DNA of 64,000 nucleotides from Ypsolopha sequella. Its lineage: Eukaryota; Arthropoda; Insecta; Lepidoptera; Ypsolophidae. Location of the stretch: positions 9,644,229-9,708,228 of the forward strand of contig OW203988.1 of NCBI GenBank assembly GCA_934047225.1. The letters run 5' to 3'. A program made the position numbers and the translations under genes. How positions within the stretch are numbered: the stretch's first letter is position 1; every line of letters begins with the position of its first letter. Below, in pieces: positions 52,832 through 64,000 of the stretch. Below the pieces are notes generated by a model. The model did not search any database and had not been told where the DNA came from. It saw only the letters and a program-made list of their open reading frames with translations.

Positions 52832-52846
52832 ATCGTAAAATAAGAA
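52832..52846. repeat. Right 15-bp target duplication of the PLE array
   Basis: 'atcgtaaaataagaa', matching 42627-42641 exactly. Its first three bases 'atc' also match the next bases of a PLE unit, so the edge has a 3-bp ambiguity. Confidence 0.85.
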
Positions 52847-54815
52847 CTCAAAAATTAAAATTTTTTTTACGAACGTCTCTTAAACAGAAAAATATTAAAT
52901 AAAAGTACAGTTTTCTTAGGCGAGGGTATTCGGAGAAATCGGTCTTCCTCCAATGCTTTCATTTCACACTTGTCTATCCGGAAAATGTGGAAGCGGGCCG
53001 CTCAGAAATCTCGCCATTTCAAGGTGTTTTTATTTATTATATTGGAATTAGAAGGATAGGTTTTTCTTCAAAAACTTTTTATTTTTTAATTTTTTTACAA
53101 TTTTTATGTCTCATTTTGTACGACGTTTATTTTGGTATAAGTTTTATTGTATATTTTATATTTTTTCGTATAAGTTCATTTTTTTTTCAAAATTTTATTA
53201 TCTCAATTTCACAGTGTTAAATGAGTTTGAAAAGAGGCAAAATTGAGAGAAACCCTCTTAACAAAATAATGCTATTAAATAACTGTTTCTACTATAATAG
53301 TACAGTTACACTAAGTACGAAGGAAAATGGAACTTATTATATACTATTACGACTGAGGCAATAAATTGAGGAATAGTTCTTCAATTGGCGTATTTAAAAA
53401 AAATATTAATGAGCATTATCTTTAGTCCTCCTAATCTGTCCTAGTGTATGTACAAATATATTTTTTAGATATGTGTATTTATCTTAAAGTAGGAATATAA
53501 AAAGTTGTATATACTATGCAAAAGTCATATATATATATATATATTAATGTAAGTATGTAATTATTACTTAGTTTGGTAAGATTTATTAGTATTTAATGGC
53601 CCTATTATAAATTTTATTAAGTAGTTTATTTTGTGCAGTCAGGTTTGGATTGAAGAAATCTCGCCACTGTACATCGTATTTAAGACGCCCATAATATAAT
53701 AAATGTATCTGTTTACAAATTAGGAATTAAGGTTTTAATATCAAACCAAAGAGGTTTCATATAAAACCGCGCCTACACGCACACAACAATACCCGCCCGA
53801 CTAATGAGGTAGATGTAAGAACGGAGTTAGGACTTTATACTTTTTAAACATTTTGATTATCTTAAGTTTTAAGACGGATAGATAAGTTGGGCGATATATC
53901 CAGTTATTTAAATTTTCATTTGATTTTAGCGTACAAATGCGACGGCAAATCTTTTTGTATGGCATCAAATAAATGAACACTAATTATAGAAGAAATTATT
54001 TTATACAACGAGCACCCATCTTTATTAAAAATTCCTCTCTTAATATTGATATTATTCTGCACTAGTACCACTTCTATAAAAAGGAACCTAGCAAACAACT
54101 TTTTCAACTCAATCATTAGTTTTCTCAAGTTAATTATGTATAAGCTCGACTTAACCTTTAATTAGTCTATTTTTGTAATATCTTATTTCATATTGTATAA
54201 ACTTCTTTTGTTCTTTTTCTTTGTCCATCCATATGCGGAGACTTTTCAATAGCATAGGCTTACCAATTTTTGTAATATTTTTGAGTTCTTAAACTGTAAG
54301 ACTCCCAAATATTAAATAAATAAAATCTGACCGTCTTCCGTTAAAAGCCATTCAAAAGTTTACTTACATAAAGAGTAGCAACGTGTTTTAATTTGGATAG
54401 TGAAAGTACCTGAAACAAAATACCTGTTAAATAAATAATATCAAAAGTACACGTCGGCAATGTAAAAACACGCAGGTAACATAATTTAAAGTGCAACACA
54501 AATTGCAAGCAATTTTAATTTCAGTAAGTTTAATTCCCGGGCGCGTACTTTATTATTTGCGAAGAGCGCGTGAAGCTGAATAATGGGGGGGTGTGGAGCT
54601 GAAAAATTAAAGGAGTTTAGATACATTTTTACAAGCTACGGAATAAAAAATAACTCAATACAGTCAGGTACACTGAAATTGCAAATCTAATTATATTATT
54701 TAGTTTTCATGTTTTTATAAAATTTATACTAGCGATTGTCGGCACTTGGTGAAACTTGAAACACATCTTGAATTAAAACACTTGTACTTGTAGTTTCACT
54801 TTATTTGTGTTAACT
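52847..54815. other. AT-rich intergenic sequence
   Basis: About 2 kb with no gene. An (AT)n microsatellite lies at about 53527-53545. Confidence 0.4.
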
Positions 54816-54850
54816 CCCAACCGGTTTCGGATTTTACTCCATTTTCAAGA
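54816..54850 (-). ncRNA. Degenerate hammerhead-ribozyme-like motif
   Basis: On the minus strand: a TTGAAAA core-like segment, helix GGA/TCC, then 'gaaaccggttggg'. The core is degraded. AATAAA follows 17 bp later, as at the other PLE-type ends. Confidence 0.45.
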
Positions 54851-54851
54851 A

Positions 54852-55192
54852 ATCCATCGCTAGCCCAGTCGGTAGCGTGCCAGTCACGTAAGCAAGAGGT
54901 CGCAGATTTAAATCCTGACCCAAGGAATTTTTTCAAAATATTTGTGCTTATAAATTTGTTTCTGATTGATTTCAAATTTGTAATGCACTCTAATAATAAT
55001 TAAACTATTTATTATTGTAATAAATATTGATTGAATCTTAATAAAACAGTTCAGTTACGTGTTCTTTTAAAGTCTGTCAGTCTAAATAAATACCTACCCA
55101 TCCTATAATACGGACCTACGGACCCGTGACATACTGAGTGACATTAATAGGGCTCCGATTTGCCCTTTAGGTACGAAACCCTAAAAAGGCCG
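54852..55192 (+). mobile_element. SINE family T composite, plus-strand copy
   Basis: The tRNA-like head 'gctagcccagtcggtagcg' ... 'gtcacgtaagcaagaggtc' is followed by the same body as 41232-41516 and, past the same junction, a 'gggttccgtacc'-type segment in reverse ('ctacggacccgtgacata' to 'ggtacgaaaccctaaa'). The head is more decayed than the 41-kb copy. Confidence 0.7.
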
Positions 55193-57789
55193 AAGTTGGT
55201 CCGTTTCAGTAGAACTTGGACTCGGTACGATGGACTTTTAAGTTAAATTCTAAAGTCAAGCGGACCGAGCGGACTAGCCCAATCTCGTTAAAAAGCCGAT
55301 CTGGTCCGAGTTGGTCAGAAAAAATCCGTTAAATCACTTCAAGAGAGTTATGCAATGAATACAGTGTTACATTTTAACATTATTTTTTCATGATACTTGC
55401 ATAAAACCATTCATAATCGTTTCGTTAAACACAACGGTGTAACGGACGAAGCACAAAATCCGTAAAAGTCCGAGAGGTACGCGATCCGCGGGCTCGCTCA
55501 TGGTTCAAACAGTCCTATTTGATGATTTAGGGTTTTTATATATTTTCGGTTTTATTTCGGACTTTTGTTTAGTCCATGTGACAGCTCTTGTACTAGTATG
55601 TAGAAGTTTACATGGGGTTTTAAGAGTTTTTAACCAATGATTTTGGTTTTAACACACTTCTACATAGGAAAACAGGTCAAAATTGGTATCATTTAGGAAG
55701 ACTATTTCTTGACTTAACTAACGTTAATTAGTTAATTTATAGATGAAATGACAGTAAAAGCAGATGGACTATAGGGACAGGTAGACAAAGGTACTCGTAT
55801 TATATTTTTTTTCCTTCATGACATAATTTTCTCCTGTCTTGTATTTTTCATCTCTTTATTCAAATTAAGTTTTAAATCTATTTGTTTGTAACTAATATTA
55901 TGAAGAAAAAAAAAAGCTTCTTAGCAAGACTAATCGAATGGGTGGAGTTAGGCATACATTTATTATAATATAATATGTAATGCATATATTCATAAAATTA
56001 TTTATTCCTTATTCTTTTATTTTTTATTTTATTCAAGTGTATTTTTTATTAAATTTAAGTAAACCTGACCTTATCTCCTTGTGCATTTCCCCATAATATT
56101 ATTTATTATATAAAACTATTACCTATAGATTTAGATTATTTAATTATATTACATTAAAACGGACCTGTAATAAGTGTATTTGATATACCTACATTACATA
56201 CATAAATATATTCCATTTCATGACTATTTTATGACACCAAGTTCAATCTGAAAAACGTAAGCGTTCTAGTCAGAAGTTGTGCAGAAATCGGGTGAGGATT
56301 ATGGCGTAATCACCAAGGTACCTTTATAACTCTGGAATACTTGAAGGATTATTTGAATTCGAAGATTCGGCATAGCGTCATGACTATTTCATGAATATTT
56401 TTTGGAATTGAAACCAAGTCGGTACTACGCGCCGTTTGCTCGCATGAGTGGTGAGGATTATAGCGTGAACTCCACACCTCAGTGACTATTTATGACTATT
56501 TCATGACTATTCTATGGCATTATCAAAATTATTTTTCATGATTTTTTCAAAAGTGAGGATTGTGTTTTGAACGACACAAAGCTACACCGTTTTTGACAAA
56601 AGCCTGGCCGTGTCCCATGACCATGAGTACTGCGATTAAGGTCCGGTATAATAAGTTACAGAATACTTGGAATGTGATGACCGAATTATTATTTTTATTA
56701 AAAACTTTAACAAAATAAATAACAAACTGAGCACGCGATATGACGGCAGTGCTTTGTATCACCATAGGTTTTAAAAATAGCGGGAAGTGAAGAGAAATAA
56801 TTACGAAGATGAAAGATCTGACCTTGGGAAGGAGCTGCATGCACCACAAACCACGCTTCGCCTGAGCCACCAAGTCTCTGGTGTTCTCCAAGATGGTTTT
56901 CTTCTTCCTCTTCGTGCCTGGTTGCGCTCTTCTCGGCTAATTTTCTTCGTAATAGTAATAGATGAAAATGAGGCGCACAGCGGGTGCGATCTCAAAATGG
57001 CGGGCGGTAGGGTCGAGGTAGGACCTAGTCGAATGACAATCAGCGTATACCTCCGGCGTGAAAGGCTTCTGATTGACGACTGATTGATTTGCGTCCAAAA
57101 CTAAGCGGGTGGAGATGCAGCGAAAATGACAGTTGAAAATATTAATTCACAACTACCCCGCAGTATGAGAGCCACAAGAAGTGGCGCGAACACAAACCAA
57201 GGTCCAAATTAAGGTCTCTTGTGTCAATTTTTTTTTTAATTTTCTTACATGGAAATGAATCCAAAGCAAAACTGAAGTTTAGGATTTTAAGTCGGTTTTA
57301 ATAAAACTAAAATTTAAAATTAAAATGAATGACGGCAGAATTAAAAAAATCATGCCTCTCTGGCTTTAGGTTAATGAAAAAAATGGAGACGTTGGGAAAC
57401 CAGCGCGTGCGGGTCGCTAGAGAGCTCAAATACACTACACCAAAGTAAAACTAAACCAAAAAAAGCTTTTTGCTGTAGCTACCTCACGTTCAGGCATTTT
57501 CCACCCGCATACGTATGCGCTACGCTTTTGTCCTGTAAGGGTACAAAGGATTTGACAAAAGTATTGTGTCACTTTATATTTGTTGCACTTCAATACACGC
57601 GTCACGATTTTTCGTATGATAAAAAAACATTCTCGTATCTCGGTGCGTTAGGGTATTATTTCAATATTTAAGCTTTTTATTTATTCATAATTCGTAGGTA
57701 AATAGAAACAATCAATATAGGAAGTGTCTAGCCTGCCACCAGAGGCCGTCTAGTAAAAATGAGAATGCTGCCACTAGTGGTAATTTAAA
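55193..57789. other. Intergenic sequence
   Basis: About 2.6 kb with no recognisable gene or repeat family. Sequence at 56790-57180 is less AT-rich and has open frames on both strands, but none shows a motif. Confidence 0.4.
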
Positions 57790-57842
57790 AAACAAAAATA
57801 ATAATAATGTTTATTTGCATAAAGAGAACTTAAGATTAGTTC
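57790..57842 (-). repeat. LINE (ATT)n tail
   Basis: 'aataataataatgtttattt' matches the tail at 39463; on the minus strand it is the 3' end of a truncated LINE. Confidence 0.5.
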
Positions 57843-58979
57843 ATTCAAAACGATTTTACGGCTAGTGAAAATGATTTTTTGCCTAAACTAAACTACAAAA
57901 GTAGCTTGTTTCGCAGTTATCTGACGGATCGCAGTCAATGTCTCAGGATTGACGGCCAGGTTAGTGGTCTCGAAGCACTGTCCTACGGAGTACCTCAGGG
58001 TAGTATATTAGGGCCAACGTTATTTATAGTTTACATAAACAGTCTCACGCAACTATTTCAGAGCAACTGTAAAGTTGAAGTTGCATGTTACGCTGACGAC
58101 ACTGCTATAATATTTAGAGATAGCTCCTGGACAGATGTGTTTTCGCAGGTGGAGGTAGGACTAGCGGCTGTAGCAGGGTGGCTACAAAAGAATCTCTTGA
58201 CCCTTAATGTCGATAAAACGAAATATATATGCTTCTACAAAACGGCTGCTTCTTGCCCTCCAACTTCGAGTAATATTAAGGTACACACATGTACACACTG
58301 GAATGATCATGCTGACGTAAGCCCACACCCAATCTGCGCGTGCACTAGCATAAGTCGAGTCGAATCAATTAAATACCTCGGTGTGGTACTTGACGAGAAA
58401 TTGAATTTCAAACATCACGTTCAGAATGTAGCTGCCCGTATTAGAAGACTAATAGGAATCATGAAACTGTTGCGAAGTGGTGCTGACAAATTTATTCTAA
58501 GACTTGTATATCTGGCCCTTTGTCAGTCGATTCTTTGTTACTGCATCACTGCGTGGGGTAGCTGCGCAAAGTCCACCATGCTTATTTTGGAAAGAGCGCA
58601 AAGATCAGTCCTGAAGGTAATGTTAAGAAAACCTTTTAGGCATCCAACTAACGAAGTTTTCAAAGAAGCACAGGTCCTTACTGTCAGGCAATTATATGTG
58701 TTAAGAGTGGGGCTCGCCCATCACAGAACAGAGCTAAAATCTAGTGCGCCCCAAGTTCGTTCAGGGCGACGACTTCGCCTTAATGTCAATACTCCATTGC
58801 TTAAAACAGTTTTCGCTCAGAGGTTTAGCTCGTTCTCGTTTCCTTTCATCTATAAACAGGCATGCAAGTCGTGTAATCTCAAAAAATGTACAGTGCAGGA
58901 GGCAAAAATTGAATTGACCAAATGGTTGTTGACTTTAAATTATGATTCCACCGAAGCCATTTTAGTGATCCCGAAATAA
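57843..58979 (+). pseudogene. Non-LTR retrotransposon (LINE), 5'-truncated RT
   Basis: Remaining C-terminal half of an RT. It shows YGVPQGSILGPTLF (domain 4), ACYADDTAIIF with catalytic ADD, a WLQKNLLTLNVDKTKY segment, KYLGVVLDEKLNF, and then a long C-terminal region with SILCYCITAWGS and LERAQRSVLKVML. This pattern resembles Daphne/CR1/Jockey-group LINEs of insects. Homology begins near the YKSSLF segment, shortly before the RT core, so endonuclease and N-terminal RT are gone. The frame is otherwise uninterrupted to the stop at 58979, so truncation is probably recent. The clade assignment is tentative. Confidence 0.88.
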
Positions 58980-59526
58980 ATACATTAGTGGGTTGCCAAC
59001 ATCCATCTCCTTATTTATAATATATTTATGTTACTAAGTTTATATAGTGTATATAAATAAAGTATTATAATATAATTTATTTATAATAATTATATATTTT
59101 GCCACTTTATATATAATATAAATTTTATATACAAAATTATAATATTTATCAGGTATCCATAGTATTTTAAATATACATTTGTTTATAATCTGGAGCCTTG
59201 TAGATATTTTCTAGTTGTTTTATGTTTTTCAGAATTATTGATTTGTACAACATGTATCTAAGCCCAGTTGCAAACCTCTCTAGTAACTGGTGTCTAGACT
59301 CCGCGTAGACAAGTTAGACTTAGTGCGGGGTCTGCTGTTATATCAATTATTATGTACCTCTCGCTCAAATGTTACAATATTTTAAGTAATAATTCAATAG
59401 TCTGTCGCAATACTGTACACTAAACTAACTCTTTTTATGTTTCTAAAGTGGGTATTTTTGTAAATCTGTGTGAATATTGTGCTTTGAGAAATAAATATTT
59501 TTGTTTGTCTTTGTCTTTTGTCTTGT
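58980..59526 (+). repeat. 3' UTR and tail of the LINE
   Basis: AT-rich sequence ends with 'gagaaataaatatttttg' and a TTTGTC-type simple repeat at about 59500-59526, a plausible polyadenylation signal and tail. Confidence 0.6.
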
Positions 59527-59689
59527 ATTTTTGGCAGAGTGCCAGCACAATGATATTGAACCGCAAGTTACGTCATTACTTTGTATGATATGTTCTTATG
59601 ATTCGCTACTCCAGGTATTGAATCGTGGGTTTAATGGATAAGAGCACTATATTTCAACAAAAATGCACTAATCAGGTGCGAAGAAGAGC

Positions 59690-59790
59690 GAAACAAGGCG
59701 GAGAGTATTAAGTTTACATGTAAATAAATTTGGGGAGCCAAGCAAAGCGGAGTGGAGCAAGGCGGCCCCTTAGTTTTAACAGAATTCAAG
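59690..59790. repeat. 'gagcgaagcgagg'-type repeat
   Basis: 'aagaagagcgaaacaaggcgg' then 'gccaagcaaagcggagtgg' parallels 12945-13035 inside the Harbinger-like element. Confidence 0.5.
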
Positions 59791-59820
59791 ATACACGTAA
59801 AAATCCTTTTTATTTCTCAA

Positions 59821-60140
59821 TTGACGGCAGAATAAAACAAAATATTAAACCACCACTTCTGGCTGACTAGTCAAATCCTAATAGGGATAGTTGTTCGGCC
59901 ACCATTGACGGCAGAATAAAACTAGAAATTAGACTACTGCTGGTGGCAGAGTAGTCAGTCCTAATACGAATGGTTGTTCGGCCACCATTGTCGGCAGAAT
60001 AAAACTAATAATAAAACTATCACTGTTGGCAGACTAGTCACTCCTAATAGGAATGGTTGTTTGGCCATCATTGATGGCAGAATAAAACTAAAAATTAAAC
60101 TACCATTGGAGGCACACTAGACACTTCCTAAAATATATAG
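59821..60140. repeat. Tandem repeat, four ~83-bp units
   Basis: Units start at 59821, 59905, 59988 and 60071, each with 'ggcagaataaaac', a 'ggca(g/c)a(g/c)tag'-type centre and 'ggttgtt(c/t)ggcca'. Periods are 84, 83 and 83 bp, and units differ by roughly 10-20 per cent by eye. Confidence 0.85.
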
Positions 60141-60225
60141 GACTAGCGGACGCCCGAGTTGCTATCGTGGATCCCGTTTCTCCAGATCCCGTGGAGTATC
60201 CTAAAAACCCATCTTAGCGGACATT

Positions 60226-60396
60226 GGTGTCGATTCGGTGAATTTCGGTGTAACACAACTTAACTTATTTGACAGGACTAACTTCATTTTGAGTGTCCTG
60301 GCTTTCTTTTTGATAAAGAAAAAAAAAGACAGAACGCTTAAATTAAGTTTAGTCTGTCAAATAAGTTAAATCATGTTACACCGAATCGACACTTAA
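60226..60396. mobile_element. Fold-back MITE, ~170 bp
   Basis: 'ttcggtgtaacacaactt' and 'aacttatttgacag' face 'ctgtcaaataagttaaatc' and 'atgttacaccgaatcgacac'. The left end contains a short internal duplication ('cgattcggtg' / 'atttcggtg'). Confidence 0.75.
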
Positions 60397-60463
60397 TGTC
60401 TACGTCTAACAAGGAAGCAACTTTCATGTTCCTTCGTCCAGTCGTTTGGCCTAGGCGTATATA

Positions 60464-60725
60464 CAAGGTGACTTTTTGATCATCGTCCAAATTCATACTG
60501 GAGGCTTGATAAGTGATCAGTATCTTGGATCAATAACAATTTTTGTGAAATTTGTAAAATGAAATTTCGGCTTCCCATAGAAATTCACTTCCAGTTCCGA
60601 GTGAATCACTATGGGGAGTCGAAATTTCATTTTACGAATTTTACAAAAATGATTATTGATCCATGATACTGATCACTTACCAAGCCACCAGTATGAATTT
60701 GGACGATGATCAAAAAGTCACCTTG
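60464..60725. mobile_element. TA-flanked fold-back MITE, 262 bp
   Basis: Nearly perfect palindrome with ends 'caaggtgactttttgatcat' and its inverse, flanked by TA (60462-60463 and 60726-60727). Inner arms contain 'tcatactggaggcttg' and 'aaatttcattttac'. High arm identity suggests youth. The TA duplication fits Tc1/mariner mobilisation. A decayed relative is at 15572-15770. Confidence 0.85.
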
Positions 60726-61479
60726 TATAGGTAGATCAGTCAGATAGTCAGGGTATTCTTTTATATATTTTTACCATACATACATATATCACAGAATAAA
60801 GTAATTCAAAACCTACCTACTTAATACATATTTATATATATGTTTTTCTCTTTTGTCTGTCAATCATCCACTTCATTCTGCCATTTTAGTATATTATATA
60901 AATTAATTTTATTAAGTTCCACTGATGCCGACAAGAAGTCGACATATATCTGGAAATAATTGTAATAAAGTGTTTTTATATAAATATATAATGTAAATAA
61001 ACAGAATAAAGTATAATACTACGTAAAGAAGAATCACTTTTCAAAGACACTTAAATAAATTGCTACGCGTAAATACGTGGTTGCCAACGTAGCCCATTGG
61101 AAAAAATATAAATCACAATATTCCCCAGCAACAAAAAAACAAAACCAATTTCCTTGTCGTGGGCTAATTGCAAATCAACTGATCATTTTTTACAGGATCA
61201 TAACTACAGACGAGTTAACAAGGGCAAACAAGGGTCGATCCAGCCCTCGGGGGGCGGGCGTATTAAAGGTTTATTCTAAAATTTCACACAAATTAAAAAG
61301 GTTGTATATGTAGCGTCCTCTTCCGGATTCCCATATACAGTTGAGGTCCACGGTGGCGGTATCGGTTTTAGTTCTCTTTCGTGCACAAAAATTATACGCA
61401 ACGTTTTTGGTCAACATGAATGCAAATATACCCAATAATCATTGAATAGCTGGAATTATTAGTACCTAGGTCTATCCTA
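60726..61479. other. Intergenic sequence
   Basis: Nothing recognised. Confidence 0.4.
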
Positions 61480-61850
61480 AGGTGGTAGAGCTGATGCCGG
61501 GCTCGACTGTGGAGGTACCACCATCTTACTTGAAGACCCCCTCGAAGTAATTCGAGGGAGAGTAAGAGGACAGCTCACAGGCAAAAATCCAGGAGGCGCA
61601 CCATGCCTGGGACCGGCGGATGGCGGTATATCCATCCCTAATAGCCGGGCCTTATATGAAACAGACTGGTGACGGGCAGCGGCGTCACTGGTGCGAGGAT
61701 TCCGGCACCGCACTCACCAACCCACCGGAAATGCCCCAGCGTGTGTGAGTATGGGCAATTCTTCCAGGATTACAGCCGGGAGTGGCGAAGTCCTGGAAAG
61801 GTTAATGTCCAACAGTGGACGAACTAGGCTGATGAATGGATGGATAGAGG
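61480..61850 (+). repeat. LINE-like retroposon 3' tail, copy 3
   Basis: Same family as 8722-9135 and 30233-30592: 'gaggtaccaccatcttact', 'gacgggcagcggcgtcact', 'tccaacagtggacgaac' and a GATGGATGGATAG tail. Confidence 0.75.
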
Positions 61851-62808
61851 TCTATCCTAAAGAAGGAATATCGTTAAATCGAAGTGACGCATCGTGTCTA
61901 TCTGTTCGTCTGCAGCGTAAGTGAAGAACGGCTGCTGATTGAGCGTAATGTCACGTAGGTACAGAATTACAGCAGGAAGTTAAAAAAAATAATAAGCCAG
62001 GGTTCAAAAGTATCAAGATAATTACACTGCTTGATAATCATCCGATGTTTATCCTATAAACGTCGGATAAATACCACCAGTGTAAGAAATTAATTTGTTA
62101 TATTATTTCATAACAAATGCATTATAATTTGTCAATTCTAAAAAAAACAAATAAATTAAATTACTTTTATATAAAATTAACCTTGAGTAAAGTAAAAATC
62201 AGTGTCCATCAGATTCGACATTATAAATATATTAAATTGGATGCCAAGATGCCAAAGGAATATCTTCGTCCGCACGTTGACAATTCATGCGTTCGGTTAT
62301 ACGCAAGTGCGGAAATACACGTTCGAATAGAGTTCACTTTCTTGAACGCAAATTTCGTTATTATCAATTGATAATCGAGCTATTTTCATCAAGACAATTA
62401 TCATCATAATTATCGAGATAAGTATCACGGATATTTATGCTTTCAAACCCTGGAATAACCCACAATTAAAAAATATTTCAGTCCACCTACGCCGTACGGT
62501 CTATTCATCAGTTAACTTTTGTGAAGAAGAGTCATTTCCATTTCCTTTGAACTTGATCGCACAACAGATCGTCACCGCCATCACACCTTATTTAGTCCCG
62601 TCCGCACTCGTGGATCCAATTTTCGACCCTCGGCCCTCGACGTCTCTTCGTAATGGGATTTCGGCTTTGATTTAAAAAGGCTATAAACGCGCTGCAACCA
62701 CCTCGACTAACAATCCAATATTAACTATCAATCTATGTGAAAATAATAACTATGCAGTTATTATTGGAAATAAACTAGGTTACTAAATACTTAGCTAATA
62801 AAATATAT
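61851..62808. other. Intergenic sequence
   Basis: Nothing recognised. Confidence 0.4.
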
Positions 62809-63203
62809 TTCAATGCAAGTGCTCGTAAAGGCCCTCTTTTTATGCATCAAAACCGAACAGAAAGTCGATTATTTTGCCCTAGGGCTTTATATTTTACTAT
62901 TTTTTTTAATTATTTTTAAACAATGGTTGGCTAACCTACAGCCTTTCCTGTGTACCATAAATGTTATCCTTTTTTTTCCACTGTTTAACGGCTCTGGATA
63001 CAATCCTTTTGAGCCAATCATAATTTAAAGTTCACAATATTATATTTGTTTTATTTCCTCACACTATTCATTGAAAAACGTAGTATGATACACGGTCGTA
63101 AGAGCAATAAATTACTCCGTTACGTTTAAAACACTCGCTACGCTCGTGTTTTAAATCGTCTTCGAAATTTATTTCTTTTCGCCCTTGTAGCATTAACTAC
63201 TAT
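62809..63203 (+). mobile_element. Dual-hairpin MITE family, copy 5
   Basis: 'ttcaatgcaagtgctcg', 'ttttgccctagggcttta', 'attcattgaaaaacg', then the second hairpin with 'gtttaaaacactcgctacgc' / 'cgtgttttaaatc' and end 'aactactatta'. Nearly full length. Confidence 0.8.
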
Positions 63204-64000
63204 TATGAGTATAAGAAATAAGCTCTTAATCTTTATTGGTACCTACTTCATAACCTTTCATCTTGAGTGTTATTTAGTAAGCATAAACTTGTGCCGATTT
63301 ATTAATAGATAAAAATATTTGAATTGATTCGTTGAGATTGTTCCCATAATAAACGCGCACCATACGCGCGCGTTTCATTTTTGTTTTTCCAACTTATTAA
63401 TTAACTGCATTTCCAATATTTTCACGTGAAACAAATAATGAAATGAAAATTTCCGGCATTTAAAACGCGTTGCTCTATCAGGCTCGTATAAAAAAAAAAC
63501 TTGTATCAGATCCGATTTAATTAAGTTCTGAAATGAAAAGCGAGACCTGCGTACGGTAAAATATGCCGCCCTCGCATGCTATACTGTTTATTGTAAGAAT
63601 TAGACGTAGGCTCCGCGAAGCAGCTAAATGAGAAGATTATTAAATATTTCAAGCGGATAAATGTGTAAGGTAAGGTAATTTCGGGTGACAAACGAGCGGT
63701 TGGGCGCCTGCTGTGTCTCAGATTCCAGGGTACGTCACGTGCGCTCAGTAAATAAAATGGCAAACATTCGTGGGCAGGCCACATCCACCGGCTGCCATCT
63801 AAACAACAAATGACAAATCTCATTCTCTATGCAAATTAGACAGATACCCGCCACGAACAAGCTTCCTTACGGCTTTATTTTCGGGCGAACTTAAACCGTT
63901 GCTGTAAATTAAGTAAAAAATAAAATAAATGAAATACTCGGGAGAGACGAAGCGGTGGAGTGAATAGCCATTTTCGGTGCTGCATTTCGGAATGAAAAAT
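63204..64000. other. Intergenic sequence
   Basis: No gene, RNA or repeat family recognised. Confidence 0.4.

Noticed and set aside
56547..57083. Overlapping ~100-codon frames on both strands
   Set aside because: No conserved motif, and neither strand shows gene structure; unsupported.

Overview
The window looks like a stretch of intergenic, transposon-saturated eukaryotic nuclear DNA, most likely from a moth or butterfly. The reasons are the AT-rich background, the dispersed 'gggttccgtacc' repeat, the 'cgggcaaaagctagt' Helitron-type ends, the retroposons ending in 'gtccagcagtggatgaa' plus a GGAT-type tail, tRNA-derived SINEs, and abundant fold-back MITEs. These are families I associate with Lepidoptera; I ran no database search. 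I found no convincing host protein gene, no rRNA gene and no functional tRNA gene.

Layout. 0-5 kb: a large fold-back element with a smaller one nested in it, a complete Tc1/mariner transposon with an uninterrupted DD34E transposase, and 'gggttccgtacc' repeats. 5-8 kb: a TTAA-flanked MITE carrying half of a tRNA-like sequence, split by a 2.2-kb LTR retroelement that kept only gag and the extreme end of pol. 8-20 kb: SINE and LINE tails, a CpG-rich patch, several fold-back MITEs (one Harbinger-like, one mariner-like), a Penelope relic and hammerhead-ribozyme-like motifs. 20.5-28.6 kb: a young Ty3/gypsy retrotransposon on the minus strand with practically identical LTRs, gag-protease and pol frames separated by a one-base slip in an A run, and an unusually long leader carrying a 63/66-bp minisatellite and four similar hairpins. 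29-42.6 kb: Helitron-like, LINE, SINE and MITE fragments, including two copies of one fold-back family each split by a different insertion and a MITE with a clean 8-bp target duplication.

42.64-52.83 kb is the centrepiece: a Penelope-like element (PLE) array inserted as one block between 15-bp direct repeats. It holds two complete copies and one truncated copy on the minus strand, a sharp inversion point near 49,060, then a truncated and a complete copy on the plus strand. The three complete copies each have an intact 860-codon reverse transcriptase plus GIY-YIG endonuclease frame. Every 100-bp spacer holds a hammerhead-ribozyme-like fold. 53-64 kb is mostly quiet sequence with a SINE composite, a 5'-truncated LINE, an 83-bp tandem repeat, two fold-back MITEs, another retroposon tail and a fifth copy of the dual-hairpin element.

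Functionally, the coding capacity is entirely that of mobile elements. The Tc1 element and the PLE copies look recent and coding-competent, the gypsy element looks recent but carries one frame break, and most of the rest are non-autonomous or decayed derivatives.
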